Shown: piece after piece, positions 1 to 11,375 of the stretch
How the letters are laid out: the number at the start of each line of letters is the position of its first letter
Numbering within the stretch: the first letter of the stretch is position 1
DNA from: Cunninghamia lanceolata
Taxonomy: Eukaryota > Streptophyta > Pinopsida > Cupressales > Cupressaceae
NCBI GenBank assembly: GCA_027924645.1
Contig: BSBN01000242.1
Location: forward strand, 3,224,001 to 3,288,000
DNA length: 64,000 nucleotides
Direction: 5' to 3'
Notes under the pieces: model-generated
What the model was told of the DNA's origin: nothing
Database searches by the model: none
The model's input: only the letters and a program-made list of their open reading frames with translations
Translations under genes and position numbers: made by a program

Positions 1-643
1 GTTGAATCGTTTGATTGAACTGGTTCATTGGTTCAATCGGTTCAACAGTTGACAGTTTCACCTCTGCTGACAGTTGAACTGGTTCATTGAACCGGTCAGT
101 TGAACCGCTTGATTGAACTGGTTCATTGGTTCAATCGGTTCAACAGTTCACGCTTTCACCGGGTCACTAAGTTCTGTCGGTAGTTGAACCAGTTCATTGA
201 ACTGGTTGGTTGAACCGCTTCGTTGAACCGGTTCATTGGTTCAATTGGTTCAACAGTTGATAGTTTCACCTCTGCTGACAGTTGAACCGGTTCATTGAAT
301 TGGTCGGTTGAACCACTTGATTGAACCGGTTCATTGGTTCAATCAGTTCAACAGTTGACAGTTTTGCCTTTGCCGACAGTTGAACCGGTCGGTTGAACCG
401 CTTGATTGAACCGGTTCATTGGTTCAATCGGTTCAACAGTTCACACTTTCGCCCGCTCGCTAAGTTTTGCTGACAGTTGTACCAGTGCATTGAACCGGTC
501 GGTTGAACAGCTTCCTTGAACTGGTTCATTGGTTCAATGGGTTCAACAGTTCAGAGTTTCGCCTCTACCGACAGTTGAACCGGTTCATTGAACCGGTCAG
601 TTGAACCACTTGATTGAACCGGTTCATTGGTTCAATCTGTTCA
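1..643. repeat. GGTTCAA-rich minisatellite, ~100-bp period
   Basis: About seven tandem units, each carrying the core GGTTCATTGGTTCAAT followed by GGTTCAACAGTT. The core recurs near 22, 119, 229, 328, 413, 522 and 624, so spacing is 85-110 bp. Units alternate between two spacer types, one containing CCTCTGCCGACAGTTGAAC and one containing CACTAAGTT. Within each unit GGTTCAA and TTGAACC occur in both orientations, so single strands can fold. The array runs off the left window edge and stops exactly at the histone deacetylase exon fragment. Confidence 0.9.
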
Positions 644-887
644 AAAGTTGCATTGGAACGGTTTAATGTTGGAGATGACTATCCAATTTTTAATGGGTTG
701 TGTTAATACTGCCAAAGATATGTTGGCGGCTGTATTGGTTGTGCTGTCAAACTTAAATCACAAACAATGTGATATTGTAATTAATTGGGCTGGAGGTGTT
801 CATCATGCAAAAAGGTGTGAGGCATCTGGATTTTACAATGTAAATGACATTGTTCTGTCCATTCTGGAGCTACTGAAATATCACAAG
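644..887 (+). pseudogene. Class I (RPD3-type) histone deacetylase exon fragment, decayed
   Basis: Translation gives [15 protein letters not shown], then KLNHKQCD, then [18 protein letters not shown] and [16 protein letters not shown]. This matches the core of RPD3-family deacetylases (HDA19/HDA6/HDA9 group), including the catalytic His-His pair in the NWAGG-HHAK motif. The family removes acetyl groups from histone lysines in nuclear repressor complexes. The copy is dead: an in-frame TAA at 704-706 lies where family members have an acidic residue, and one extra A near 755-757 shifts the frame before KLNHKQCD. The right end keeps an AAG|GTGTGT splice donor at 887/888, so it is a genomic exon copy rather than a processed cDNA. 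No following HDAC exon was recognised downstream. The left end merges into the minisatellite, so the exon start is lost or uncertain. Confidence 0.85.
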
Positions 888-2754
888 GTGTGTTTCCAAA
901 TGTTTTAATATCTGCATTATTTTCTTTTTCTTTATATAATCAAACTTGTTGAAATTTTGTTTTTTGTTAATTTTATTTTTTTGTTTTGTGAAGATAAATG
1001 CTCACAGGAAAAATTTCGTGAATGTGTTATTAGTTATTTAGAGGACTTCTTTTTGTTTGCAAATATGATTACGTCTATTGACCCTAAGTAGTCTTTTGTA
1101 GTTTTATATTCTTGTCTCCCTAGTTTTGCGTTAAATTTGTACTTATGCCAGTGTTGCAGATTTTGGATAAACTAATTTCAAAATTAGAATTCATAAAAGG
1201 AATGCATGTTGCAAATTACTTGTGAGGAATCTGCTGGGTGTTCATTCTCAATATTGAGTAAGAGACTCTAATGCTGGGATACAGATATGTACTGGGATTG
1301 ATCAAGAGAGGATAATTATAACTGAAATTCTCGATAAAGTATAGATTTTATTTAGTTAGTATATTGCAGTTTTGTGCAGCTTTGAATTTGAACAGAGCAT
1401 CTGACATATAAAAGCTATAAACCATACAGTAGAAAAGCATTTCTGGAATTAGTATATTTATGTTTCCTAGCAGATAATACTTTTTTGCAACTGGGACTTC
1501 TTTTACCCCTTTATAAGTAGTTGGATTAAAAATTTTCTAGTACTCAAGAAAGCACTTGTACCCGATCAAATGATTTGATATGGGCTGCATAAAATGGTCA
1601 GATATATTTTATGAGGCTTTGAGAGTCTTTGTTTTTACTTTTGGGAGCTATGCTGAGGATAAAAAGAGTGCGCTGTATTTGTCTGGTAAATGTAGAACTA
1701 TGCTATAAGTATAGACTAAGTAGTAAAAAACAAAAAAAAGTAGGAGTCTTATAAATATCCAAAATAAGATGGAGCATATCTGTCTAATGGATGGACCATA
1801 CCTGGCTAATGGGACAATTAGTTTCCATAAAGTGGTTATAGAAGACACTTTAAAACATCTAGAAACAGTCCTTGGGTGTTGCAGCGTTCTTTAGATCATG
1901 AACCACATGGGTAAATATGGTTTACGCTATTGCAAGAAACAATTTTTATCTCAAAACAATTTTAGATTCTTATCTAAAAAAGTAGAAAACAAAGAGTAAA
2001 GGTGTATAATCAAGCAAAGGAAATAATTCCAGCATGCAAGGCATACATTGTGCCTTAATTTTTAAGAGTAGGTTTAATAGCAAATAAAAAAAGAATAGAT
2101 TTAATCTATAGTTCCAGAAAACAACACAAGAAATTGTCTATAGAGCATGAAGAATGTAACAGAGCATTGGAAATAGTACACTCACATTACTCAGCTAAAA
2201 ATATAATGCACCATATAGGGTCTAAAATCTAAATCGTAGTTGTGAGGTTTGGCGAGTCTAGGGAAACATATCATGTCCTAGATTGAGTGAGCCAAGCCAG
2301 TCCAGCTGACTCAGCTAAAATCAGACTTGGCACTCATTGCAAAGACATGTGAAAATAAAGGTGAAACAAAACCTAAAGCTACAACTGCTCCTTCCCTCCC
2401 TCAATGTCAAGTCCTAAAGTTTTTTGTAGCAGCACCCACAACTGAAAACATCATTCCCAGCATAGAGAACTCAATTTTAGCAATTTTATTCAACATTTGG
2501 GCAGTTCTTGAGGGGAGAAAAATGAGACGTGTCATGCTCCAGCAAAGCCTCTTCGATATAAAAATTTTAGGTGCTAATTATAGAAAGCATACAGCTATCA
2601 CATACAGTTGTCTTTTACTTACTGATTCTTAAATTTAATCATCAACCTCATGGTTTTCTAACCACCACCTCAAACTACTCATCCTAATCCCTAGTTGTTA
2701 GCTATAACATTTGATACTATCTGTGGCATTAAGCTTAACTGTTAACATCAACTG
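888..2754. other. AT-rich non-coding stretch
   Basis: No reading frame with recognisable similarity was found on either strand. Short open frames near 1648-1848 (minus) and 2327-2632 (plus) have no family features. It may include intron sequence of the source of the histone deacetylase fragment, but no second exon was seen. Confidence 0.5.
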
Positions 2755-3120
2755 CATACATTAACATCAAATTTAACCTTGTACAATTTCTCCATGATCT
2801 TAGTGGTGGTGGTAGTTGTAAATGATGACACATTATTAAAAAATATTCATTTCTCTCTCTATGTGTAAACACTATAAAGCATTGATTCTATTTAAGTGAC
2901 AGCTATTCAATGGTGGAGAGAATCCATTGACATGTCAAGTAAGGCTGTTCTAAATTGTGGAAGAGAATGAAAGAGCAAAAATATCTAATGAAAAAATCAA
3001 CTCCAGACATTATGGCCACGGAACAGGGAGAATCCGACTTAAATGAACTCGAGACATTATGGCCATGGAACAGGAAGAAACCAGATTAACTACCCACAAG
3101 TCTGCACACAAAATTGACAA
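2755..3120 (+). repeat. Dispersed repeat, copy 1 (rearranged relative to 8980-9310)
   Basis: The left ~100 bp (about 2761-2860, containing TTAGTGGTGGTGGTAGTTGT) matches 8985-9090 in the same orientation. The right part (about 2867-3120, with GATTCTATTTAAGTGACAGC and CAAGTCTGCACACAAAAT) matches the reverse complement of about 9100-9310. One copy therefore carries an internal inversion. Copy 1 also has a short internal duplication around AGACATTATGGCCA (3006 and 3052). No coding capacity was recognised. Confidence 0.75.
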
Positions 3121-4489
3121 TCGTATACAATTTTTTCCATTTCATTTCTACTCACATTTCACTAAGTTACCTTGTCTTTTATAGACTGTTAAATGCGTGG
3201 ATAGCTGTTATCAATACAGTTTAATTGTTTCTTGCAAATCTGTATATTATAGAGGGCCAATACTCTTGAGAATTGTGAAGGGTGTTCTACTGAAAAATAA
3301 TGTCTCATGGTATAAGAGTCAATAGAATTGTTAAGGGTCTGAAATCATATAAATATGAACAATTTTTAAAAAAATACAATAGGGAAAAAAAAAAGCAAAA
3401 ACTGGATGAATGTCAGAGAATATCTAGCTCACATCCAAGATGTGAGCCTTAAACTCGAGTCTATCCTTAAAGTTGGCAGGTTGAATATATTGCTCCTTTC
3501 TAATGCCATACTAAAATGCAAGTTTTGATTGGAAAAGAAAAAAAAATTCTTCTTAGGGATGTGAAAGACAATCTTGACCATTAATAGACATCAGGTTGCC
3601 ACCAGGCTATTTCTGGAACATTTCCAGACCGGCCATGGGCCGAGGATGGCTTTGGGGACATTTATGAGGTATCTCTATGTTCCTAAAACATGATGGGAAC
3701 TGGGACACCCAGAAGAGACCTGGGGCCATTTGGCCATATTATTGTTTAGGCCATCATTAAAGATTTTCGTGACTTGGAAGGCTACACATCAAATTTAAGC
3801 TACAAATGTGCATCTTGAAAAGGTTTCGGAATTGGAGATATTTAAGCAAATGTACTTGGCAAGCATAGGAGCAAACGTACATGTATAACTTGTGGAAAGG
3901 TTTTGTATATGTATGTTACACACACATGCATACACGCTCACATTTTTCGCACATAGATCTATCTTAATATGGATTTCTAAGATGAATCTCATTTGTGCCA
4001 AGAGATATTCAAAAGACTTGCGTCATTGCAACCGTGAAACAAGTTCCACATAAATACATTGGACATGGTTTAAAATTGATCCATGACAGTTCACATGTTT
4101 TTTAACTGTAAAATACTCGCAATTTTCGTCTGCCTCGTCTCCCTTAACTTGCAGTATTAAAACGTAACTGTCAGATATATACATATATGATATGTAGAAA
4201 ATTATTTATCAAAAACTGTTAAAATAAATGATGGCTGCCTCTTCAATTCTCTTAGTATATTAAACATTGTAGAGCCATGTGCAGTCTGAAGGACAATCTT
4301 AAAAAATAGGTGCCCCTCAAAATTTGCTTGATTGGAATGACTGTCTAATTTAAACCCTGAATACAAGCAAATACACATTGCTTTCTGATGCAGAGAGGAA
4401 CCCAGTTGAACATAAAATACAGGTTGAAGAATTTGATGAAGCCCACAAAATAGCCACTTGAGAGTATATTTTGAACCACCGTAGTGGTT
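3121..4489. other. AT-rich non-coding stretch with a diverged dispersed-repeat fragment
   Basis: No gene was recognised. About 3968-4075 (GATGAATCTCAT, AGATATTCAAAAGA, GGTTTAAAAT in order) is a diverged fragment of the ~490-bp repeat found at 5088 and 11376. Confidence 0.5.
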
Positions 4490-4860
4490 GAACTAAATGA
4501 ACCTTTGAACCCATTGAACCCACATACAAGTTCATTGAACCGATGAACCGGTTCAAGCGAATGGTTCAAGGCAATGGTTCAAGCAAATGGTTCAAGGCAA
4601 TGGTTCAATGAAAAGGTTCAAGGCAACGGTTCAAGCGAATGGTTTAGCCTGACAGATAGAAGTCTCGCCGAAGGAGAAGCAGGTGTTAAATGCTCATCGA
4701 AGTGAGAGTGACGAGGTCTGGCCGACAGGAGGCTCGTCAGGGAGAAATATGCATCGGTGAAGGAGTTCTTAGCTTGAACGACAATGTACTATCTTGCCGA
4801 TAGACAAGAGGGGGATTGCTTCATTGAGACATTGGGGAAGTCTTGCCGACATACACTATA
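4490..4860. repeat. Short-period GGTTCAAG array plus CGCCGAAGG-rich segment
   Basis: About 4527-4645 repeats ATGGTTCAAGCRA-like units every 13-14 bp. It is followed to about 4860 by a segment rich in TCGCCGAAGG, GCCGACAGG and CATCGGTGA. The two halves resemble the 1-643 array and the 8540-8985 segment respectively, so this locus links the two repeat types. Confidence 0.7.
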
Positions 4861-5087
4861 AAGGTTATCTTGTGGGCTCCAATGGGTCTAGAACCGGTTG
4901 ATACGCTTCATTCTGGGATGTGCTTTGCATCACTTTCACACTCATCTTAAAAAGGGTCTTTAAGATGAATGTGATTGTGTTCACTGCCAAGAAGTATCCA
5001 AAAGGCTCAGTGTGCTAATGAAATGCAAATGCACTTGGCAGGCACAGGGCCAACCTTGTCAACATGTATGATAAGAGTGCAATAAAT

Positions 5088-5571
5088 ATATATATATATC
5101 CACCTTAATATTGTTCTTTGAGATGAATCTCATATGGAGTAAGAGATATTCAAAAGATGTGAGGTCGCATTGCTGTCATGAAGCAGGTGCACATCGATAC
5201 ACTTTACAGGGTTTAAAATACATGCCCATTCGAATACTTTTTGTACTTTTAACCATAAACCAAAGATGAATATATGCAAAACCTAAAAATACACAATATA
5301 TAAACATTGAGTATGTGAAACCAGTTGTAGATACACAAACCTTAAAAAAACCCAAATATATAGTGTATATAAAAACATTTTGAGATGAAACAGGGATATA
5401 CAATGAAGATTGCTTCAGCCATCCAGAGGACTACTAGATTCTGAAGAATTCATGGGGCACATACTGGGGTATAAACAGATATTTGTACATCAGAAGAAAC
5501 ACATATTTACCCACCACACTTCTGGCATACAGCCGCCATAACAGTCCCAGATCTGACAGTGCCGCCGCATT
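5088..5571 (+). repeat. ~490-bp dispersed repeat, copy 1
   Basis: Closely matches 11376-11876 in the same orientation, from the (AT)n tract and CCACCTTAATATTG through to GACAGTGCCGCCGC. The two copies differ after the CCGCCGC end. A partial copy lies at about 10885-10980. No terminal inverted repeats or open frame were recognised, so the element class is unknown. Confidence 0.85.
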
Positions 5572-6554
5572 TTTTCCAATAGTAGTATTTGAACATATAA
5601 TAGATGCTATTTGAATTTCATAAGATGAACTTGATATTTAACCAGCTTCTTTCAATGATTTTAAACTGGCAGTGGTGGGATTTCTTTCTAGCTTAAATTG
5701 TTCAAGGACTGAACACGTGTGCTTTCATAGACAAGTCAATTTCTTTAAAGTTACAACACAGAAATATAAAGAGATAACTAGCTTACTAGCTTTCCCTTTT
5801 TTAATATTGTTTGTACAGAACAGATTTAAACTTGACACTATTTAGGTTTACAATTGTCTATTTGACAGGAAAATGCACAGGTGCAGTTATCAAATTGGCA
5901 GACCCAAGGGGGTTATTATACAAAGGAAAAAGGATAAAATGAAAAATGTGCAATGGAATCTTGGATACAAGATAGTGTGAACAGATTATTTCATTATGTA
6001 TTAAGCACCATAGTTCTTTTTACATTCCTGAAATGACTTGAGATGATGTTTATTCTGAACTCAGTTACTTTAGGATTTTCATATAGCACAGAGCTAGGTA
6101 TCCAAAAGACTCAATATTAATACCAAGTAACATTTGTCTGTTGTCATGTCAATCCTTGTAGTGCAAGCATATATATGTGAACTATGACACTAAAGGCTAC
6201 ACATGGGTTATCATGGAGAAGGCTGCCTCTAATTTTTACACCTCAGATGATCCCATGAAACTATAACAGCTCAGAAGTCCAAAAAAGGAATATTTTCTAG
6301 AAAACTCCAAGCAACCAATGTTTAGGAGGGAATTTTTGGCATGTACTATTGGAAGAGGGGAAAGAGGCTGCACCGGCTTAACAGATTTACAGGCAAAATG
6401 CAACTTTAGTCTAGATGGCAATTTCAGATTTAATCAAGAGTAGTTTTTAGCAAATGGCTCCTGAATCATACTTTATTGTACCCTGCTGTGAAATTTTAGG
6501 GGGCCTGCCTCCATGGGATCAATAGCTAAGCTAATAAACTTGAGGAAGCTGGTT
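5572..6554. other. Non-coding stretch, nothing recognised
   Basis: AT-rich sequence with only short chance frames on both strands. No RNA gene or repeat family was recognised. Confidence 0.5.
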
Positions 6555-6720
6555 TCTCAAGAAACCTTGACAGCTAGAAAAAAAGAAAAAAGGCAGATGT
6601 TATTGAATTGGAGTTAGAATACAATGTCCTCTAATATTCTCAAGAAACCTTAACAGCTAAAAAATAAATACAAAGATGTTATTGACTTGGAATTACAATA
6701 CAATGTTCTGATGTTCTCTG
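6555..6720 (+). repeat. 83-bp tandem duplication
   Basis: TCTCAAGAAACCTTGACAGC at 6555 recurs as TCTCAAGAAACCTTAACAGC at 6638. Each is followed by AGATGTTATTGA and ATACAATGT, giving two diverged units of about 83 bp. Confidence 0.8.
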
Positions 6721-7039
6721 TTCTATCTTTGCCCTCTCAATGCTCGAAACAAAATGCCACCTCCAATCATCTTCAGTCATCTTTCCCAAAGCTGCATTAA
6801 TTCCACCCTGCATATGCATTTTGATGTTACTGATGTTGTAATTATATAATCCAAACACTCTAAGAGTTGGTGAGATATAATACACTTAGACAAGATTTTA
6901 AGTATAGTTACGAGGTTCAAATGTTCAACAGTTTTTTTATTATATAATTGCAAGAATAGAGTTTGCATTTTACAACATTTTTTAAGAATTCATTCAAATT
7001 TATTGAAATTACCTTAAAAATGATTGAATAGATCAAAAC

Positions 7040-7900
7040 TCAGAATTCAGATAAATGAAGAGCACTTACTTCCTTCTTACAGTTCTGGAAGTCTTTGAAT
7101 TCAAGAGATCTGGGGCATCTAAACTACTAAAGCACGAATATAAACATAAGTTTTGTTTTTTGCACAATAACTTTCCCTCTGCCTATATTTGTTGCATAAT
7201 CCACTATCATTTGGAAAAATTGAACAAATTGAATCATCCAATTTGCATGAAAAATATTGATTTCTCTCCGTTTAAAATTTCTAGAGCTCTCTAGAGTCTA
7301 AACTACCAGAGCGCAATTATAAATATATTATCGGTTTTCACTGCAAATATTTATTCTGCCTTCATTTGTTGTATAACCTGACATCACTAATAAAAGCTTA
7401 AATAAACTAAATCATCTTTACCGAATACAATGAACACTGACTTCTTCCAGTTCCAAAAATTTAGGGTAACCTAAACCACTAGCCCACAAATATGAACCTA
7501 ATGTGATTTTCTCAGAAATATTTTTGTTTTGCCTTCATTTGTGGCTTAATTCGATAATATTAAAAAAACATAAAACAAATTGCAGAATAAAAACTTGTTT
7601 CCTTCGCTTCAAAAATAAATTAGGGCAATCTAACATAATATAAATTTCTGTGCAAATATTTTCACGTTGCCTTCATCGTTGCATAATCCCAAATTATTTT
7701 TAGAAGTTAAAACTTAAAACATTTTAAATAACTTCTTTGCACAATAAACACTCATTTTCAGTTGAAAAAAAATTAGGGCAATGTACACTACGAGGCCACG
7801 AATATGAACATGATATTAATTTCTCAGCGACTACTTTCCTCAACTTTATTTGTTGCAAGATTCGATACAAATTTTAAAATTTATCTTATTAAACAAATAA
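7040..7900. repeat. Degenerate ~175-bp tandem array, about five units
   Basis: A landmark like GCCTTCATTTGTTGCATAATC recurs at about 7181, 7358, 7531, 7669 and 7841, so spacings are roughly 177, 173, 138 and 172 bp. In each unit it follows CACRAATATGAAC-like and TTCTCAGCAAATATTT-like words in the same order, and a TTAGGGYAAYCTAAAC-like word marks the unit start. The units are strongly diverged. The period is close to nucleosome-repeat length, as in many plant satellites. Confidence 0.75.
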
Positions 7901-8442
7901 AATGAAATTACTAAACAATTAAATGATCCTCACTACGTAAGAAAAAGAGTATAGAATACATATTTAAGGCGGTGAAGACAAGATTTAAAAAAGTGGTGCA
8001 CCTGCGCTGCAACGGTGTGCATCGAGTGGGAAAAAGTTTGGTAATACAGGCCGTATTAAATCCATGCTCGGAAAGCCCTTTAGCATCTCTTAAACCAGCC
8101 CCTCCTGCCCCAACAACGATGATTAACGATCGTGTAAGAAGAACGTTCTCCTATGTGCACGAGCATTACATCACCAACCTACACATTCCAAAAGTGCAGC
8201 AAAAATAATTAACAAGGCTCACATGCACATACCGACGAGGCTTCTGAAGATGCCGATCTAGAAAAAATCTGTCCGTTTTGATACGATTGTTTGCTTGAAA
8301 CTACATAAGAAGAAGAAAGTTTCTGTGCAACCCTTCACCACATCCTTGCGGGATTCGAACGGTTGACCTCTCAAATATATACAAATTTTTACAGGCTGCT
8401 CAAAATTTGCCCTGTCAAGTCATATGGTTTTTAAAAATTGTG

Positions 8443-8446
<4 letters not shown>
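7901..8446. other. Non-coding stretch with one unrecognised short frame
   Basis: A 78-codon open frame (7972-8208, plus) has no recognised family and no splice or promoter support. A GATTCGAACGGTTGACC motif near 8352 resembles the T-loop/B-box of a tRNA-derived sequence, but no tRNA fold is present. Confidence 0.4.

Positions 8447-8502
<56 letters not shown>
8447..8502. repeat. (TA)28 microsatellite
   Basis: Uninterrupted TA dinucleotide tract of 56 bp, preceded by G and followed by GAGCAGAC. Confidence 0.98.
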
Positions 8503-8505
<3 letters not shown>

Positions 8506-8539
8506 CAGACTAAAAATTTCTTAAGGATTATAATTATAT

Positions 8540-8984
8540 CTGGATTAATGTAGCCATCGGCATAAGAATTAACATCGGCAATCTTATGGACTGTCTCCCC
8601 GAAGTAGAGTGTCTCACCGATGGCCTTTTGCCATCGGTGTAGCTTTTGCCATCGGTGGAGCTTGGATGAGTTTCCCCGATGTATATTGTCTCACCGATGG
8701 GCTGTGCTCATCAGTATAACATTCAAACTCGGTGGAGTTTCAAATTGTCTCCCCGAAGGGAGGTTTCTCACCGAAACAACAAAGGCGATCGGCATAACTC
8801 TCAACGTCGGTGTGCTTTGGAATTGTCTGGCCGAAGGGGGGTCTTTTGCCGATGGAAGGAAGAGGAACGGTGTCGGGAAGACTCACGCTGATACAATGCT
8901 CATCGGCGAAACGAACAGCGATCGGAGCAAGGTTTAAAGCCTTCGCCGATGGGATGGATCACGCCGATGTAAGGCGATGGATGA
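8540..8984. repeat. CCGATGG/CCATCGG-rich degenerate repeat
   Basis: CCGATGG, its complement CCATCGG, and GTCTCCCCGAAG or GTCTCACCGATG words recur every 20-40 bp in both orientations over about 440 bp. Composition is GC-richer than the flanks. Overlapping open frames (for example 8620-8937) are by-products of the repeat, with no protein features. Confidence 0.7.
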
Positions 8985-9310
8985 ATTAACATTAAATTTA
9001 ACCTTGTACAGATTTTGGCATGATCTTAGTGGTGGTGGTAGTTGTATATATGATGACACATCATTAAAAAATATTCATTTATCTCTCTGGCTTTTGCGAA
9101 ACCCAATTCTAATATTTTGTGTGCAGACTTGTTGGTAGAAAAGCTGGTTTCTTCCTGTTCATGTTTGCAGTTGATTTTTTCATTAAAGATTTCTGCTCTT
9201 TCATTCTCTTCCACAATTTAGAACAGCCTTACTTGACACCTCAATGGATTCTTCTCCACCACTGAATAGCTGTCACTTAGATAGAATCAATGATTTATAG
9301 TGTTGGCACA
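8985..9310 (+). repeat. Dispersed repeat, copy 2 (partner of 2755-3120)
   Basis: The first ~105 bp is collinear with 2761-2860. The remainder, from about 9100 to GTGTTGGCACA near 9308, is the reverse complement of about 2867-3120. Shared words on the inverted part include CTGTTCTAAATTGTGGAAGA and AACAGGAAGAAACCAG (read on the minus strand here). Confidence 0.75.
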
Positions 9311-9763
9311 CTCGCATATAAAGAATTGGATTTTGCAAAATTCAGAGAGAGAAATAAATATTTTTACTAAACCATGTAATATATTAATATAAGTCTTAAT
9401 TTATTACATCTCTTTATATCTACAAATTGTCATTCTGGCAACGAGCCCAAAATAAGAAAACATTTATATATGTTTCAAGACATACTTGTACTACCAAATG
9501 TGTTGCCATGTGTATTCATCTCCTCAACAGCAGAAACACTATATAATTTTAACAAAAAACAGGACATATTATCAGTACTCTGTTTTGAGACTTGTATACA
9601 TGAAGTTGAAAAATAATTGTAGGACATCATTGTGTGCAGGGGATTAATAATGGCAACCAAGATCCCAGTTGGTAGCAAGGCAAGAAACAAGCCTACTCTT
9701 CTTTCAAATAAGCTTGGTGTTCTTTCTAAATATGAAGATAAAGTACAGGCCTACAGAGAACAT
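9311..9763. other. Non-coding stretch
   Basis: No gene was recognised. A frame from 9650 (starting MATKIPVGSKARNKP) runs into the following 60-bp duplication and ends at 9904. It could be a small exon because a TGTGTGCAG acceptor-like word precedes it, but nothing confirms this. Confidence 0.35.
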
Positions 9764-9883
9764 ATAGAGAGAATTTCAGAGGATGGTCACATAATATTTA
9801 GATTTTTTCCTCTATCCAAGCAAATAGAGAGAATTTCAGAGGATGGTCACATAATATTTATATTTTCTCTTGTATCCAAGCAA
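9764..9883 (+). repeat. 60-bp tandem duplication
   Basis: ATAGAGAGAATTTCAGAGGA starts at 9764 and again at 9824, each copy running to ATCCAAGCAA. The period of 60 bp keeps the overlapping short frame open, giving ERISEDGHIIF twice. Confidence 0.9.
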
Positions 9884-10446
9884 ATGATGGTCCATGATGA
9901 CTAAACCTTCAAACATGGATCTAAAAATGCAACCAGTTAAGCATTAGACAGAACCCTTTTTTCTAACTTTTTTGGACATGGTTCCAGGTTTCTTCACAAA
10001 GAGGGTAATGTTCTACTACATAAAATAAAGTTGTCTGTATTTATAAATTAGAATAGATGTCAGAATTAAAGGGCTATTGTAGATATATCAGCCAATTTGA
10101 AAAGATTTAGCCCTCATTTTCAATGAACTTCTGTGTAAAGAATGGAAATTTCACTTTTAATGAATCTTATATTTTTGAGGTTAGATTTATATTATTTGGC
10201 CAAAGGCTGTCTGAATTATACTAATAACATGTTTCCAACTATTGTTGAAAGCCAAGCTCTGTCTTGCTACTGTCAATTCCTTTTGCATTGGAAGTAAAGG
10301 TATTGTGGATTTATGGTAGTCTAGCTTGTCACAGCCAGGTCATACAGCACTTTCTTCAAAACCAGACTGCTTTTTTTTAGGTAGTTCTTGGGTTTGCTGA
10401 ACAGATGACAAACTGGAAGGTGAAAGTATTCCTAGTCACATTAGAT
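9884..10446. other. Non-coding stretch, nothing recognised
   Basis: AT-rich sequence without recognisable gene, RNA or repeat. Confidence 0.5.
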
Positions 10447-10562
10447 GCATATGTTAGGGGGCTGCCTATTCTAATTTCTAGGGATTTCTAACTATTATAG
10501 TATTGCATATGTTAGGGGGCTGCCTATTCTAATTTCTAGGGGTTTCTGACTATTATAGTATT
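10447..10562 (+). repeat. 58-bp tandem duplication
   Basis: GCATATGTTAGGGGGCTGCC at 10447 is repeated at 10505. The two 58-bp units differ at very few positions, so the duplication is recent. Confidence 0.95.
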
Positions 10563-10884
10563 ATGAGATGCGGGGTTCTTAAGGGGCTACTTCAATTGTC
10601 CTATTTGTATGGTGCAGGTGATCCCATGAAACATGAAAATTCCAACTATTACAAAATTTATAATTTACTCCCTAGAAATGTCTGTGCCTATTTTTCAGGA
10701 AGGGCATTTCAGCCACTGCTGGCCACTAGGGGCAAGAAGTATGCATGAGATGTTAGGATCTTTCAGGATTTTTTTTATTAAGGAGTTAGTAAGTACTCTA
10801 ATCTTTCTGAAAATATTTTATTGAGTTCATACTTTTCTCTGTAGCACTTGCCAAGAATTTTTTGGGAAAAATCTTCTTTTAAAT

Positions 10885-11375
10885 GAAACCAGTTGTAAAT
10901 ACACAATGAATATATGTAAAATCTAAAAAACCCTAAACATATATATTGAGTATATAAAAACATTTTGAGATGAAACAAGCGGACATCGAGGGCGCAGTGC
11001 TGATGAAACTTATTTGCCGATAGCCATGCTGCAGGTCCTGGCCACAAGAGCGGCCACCCCCGACATCACCATCGTCTTTTTTCACTGTGCCCATCATAAG
11101 CAACGCACTGGCCACAGGTAGTCATTTGCTCCCAGAATAGCTGCGAGCAGCCACTGTCCTCTTTGTTAGATATCTATACTTTTCTTGCCTTGTATCTCTG
11201 GATGTATGGTAATGACAACGCTACAATTTTCACACTTTGCGTGCACAAGTTCCTCTACAATTGCTCCTCTGAATTCTTGTATCCCACCAAGGAGGGAAGT
11301 TCGCCCTATCTCCTGCCGTCACGCCACTGCCATCGCCTCCTCCGCCGCCTGCCTCCTCTGTCAATGCCATCACAG
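10885..11375 (+). repeat. Partial dispersed-repeat copy plus GC-rich linker
   Basis: About 10885-10980 (GAAACCAGTTGTAAATACAC to CATTTTGAGATGAAACA) matches the 5315-5395 part of the ~490-bp repeat. About 10981-11375 is unusually GC-rich for this region (CCGCCGCCTGCC, GCGGCCACCCC), but no known protein was recognised in any frame. Confidence 0.6.

Noticed and set aside
627..908. Reading 627-908 as an intact 93-residue protein
   Set aside because: Its N-terminal part is the wrong frame of the histone deacetylase exon and of the minisatellite; only the part from about 758 matches the family.
8344..8370. tRNA-like T-loop (GATTCGAACGG)
   Set aside because: The flanking bases do not form a T-stem or any cloverleaf; at most a B-box-like remnant.
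8620..8937. 105-codon open frame
   Set aside because: Lies wholly in the CCGATGG repeat, Cys/His content follows from the repeat, and no family was recognised.
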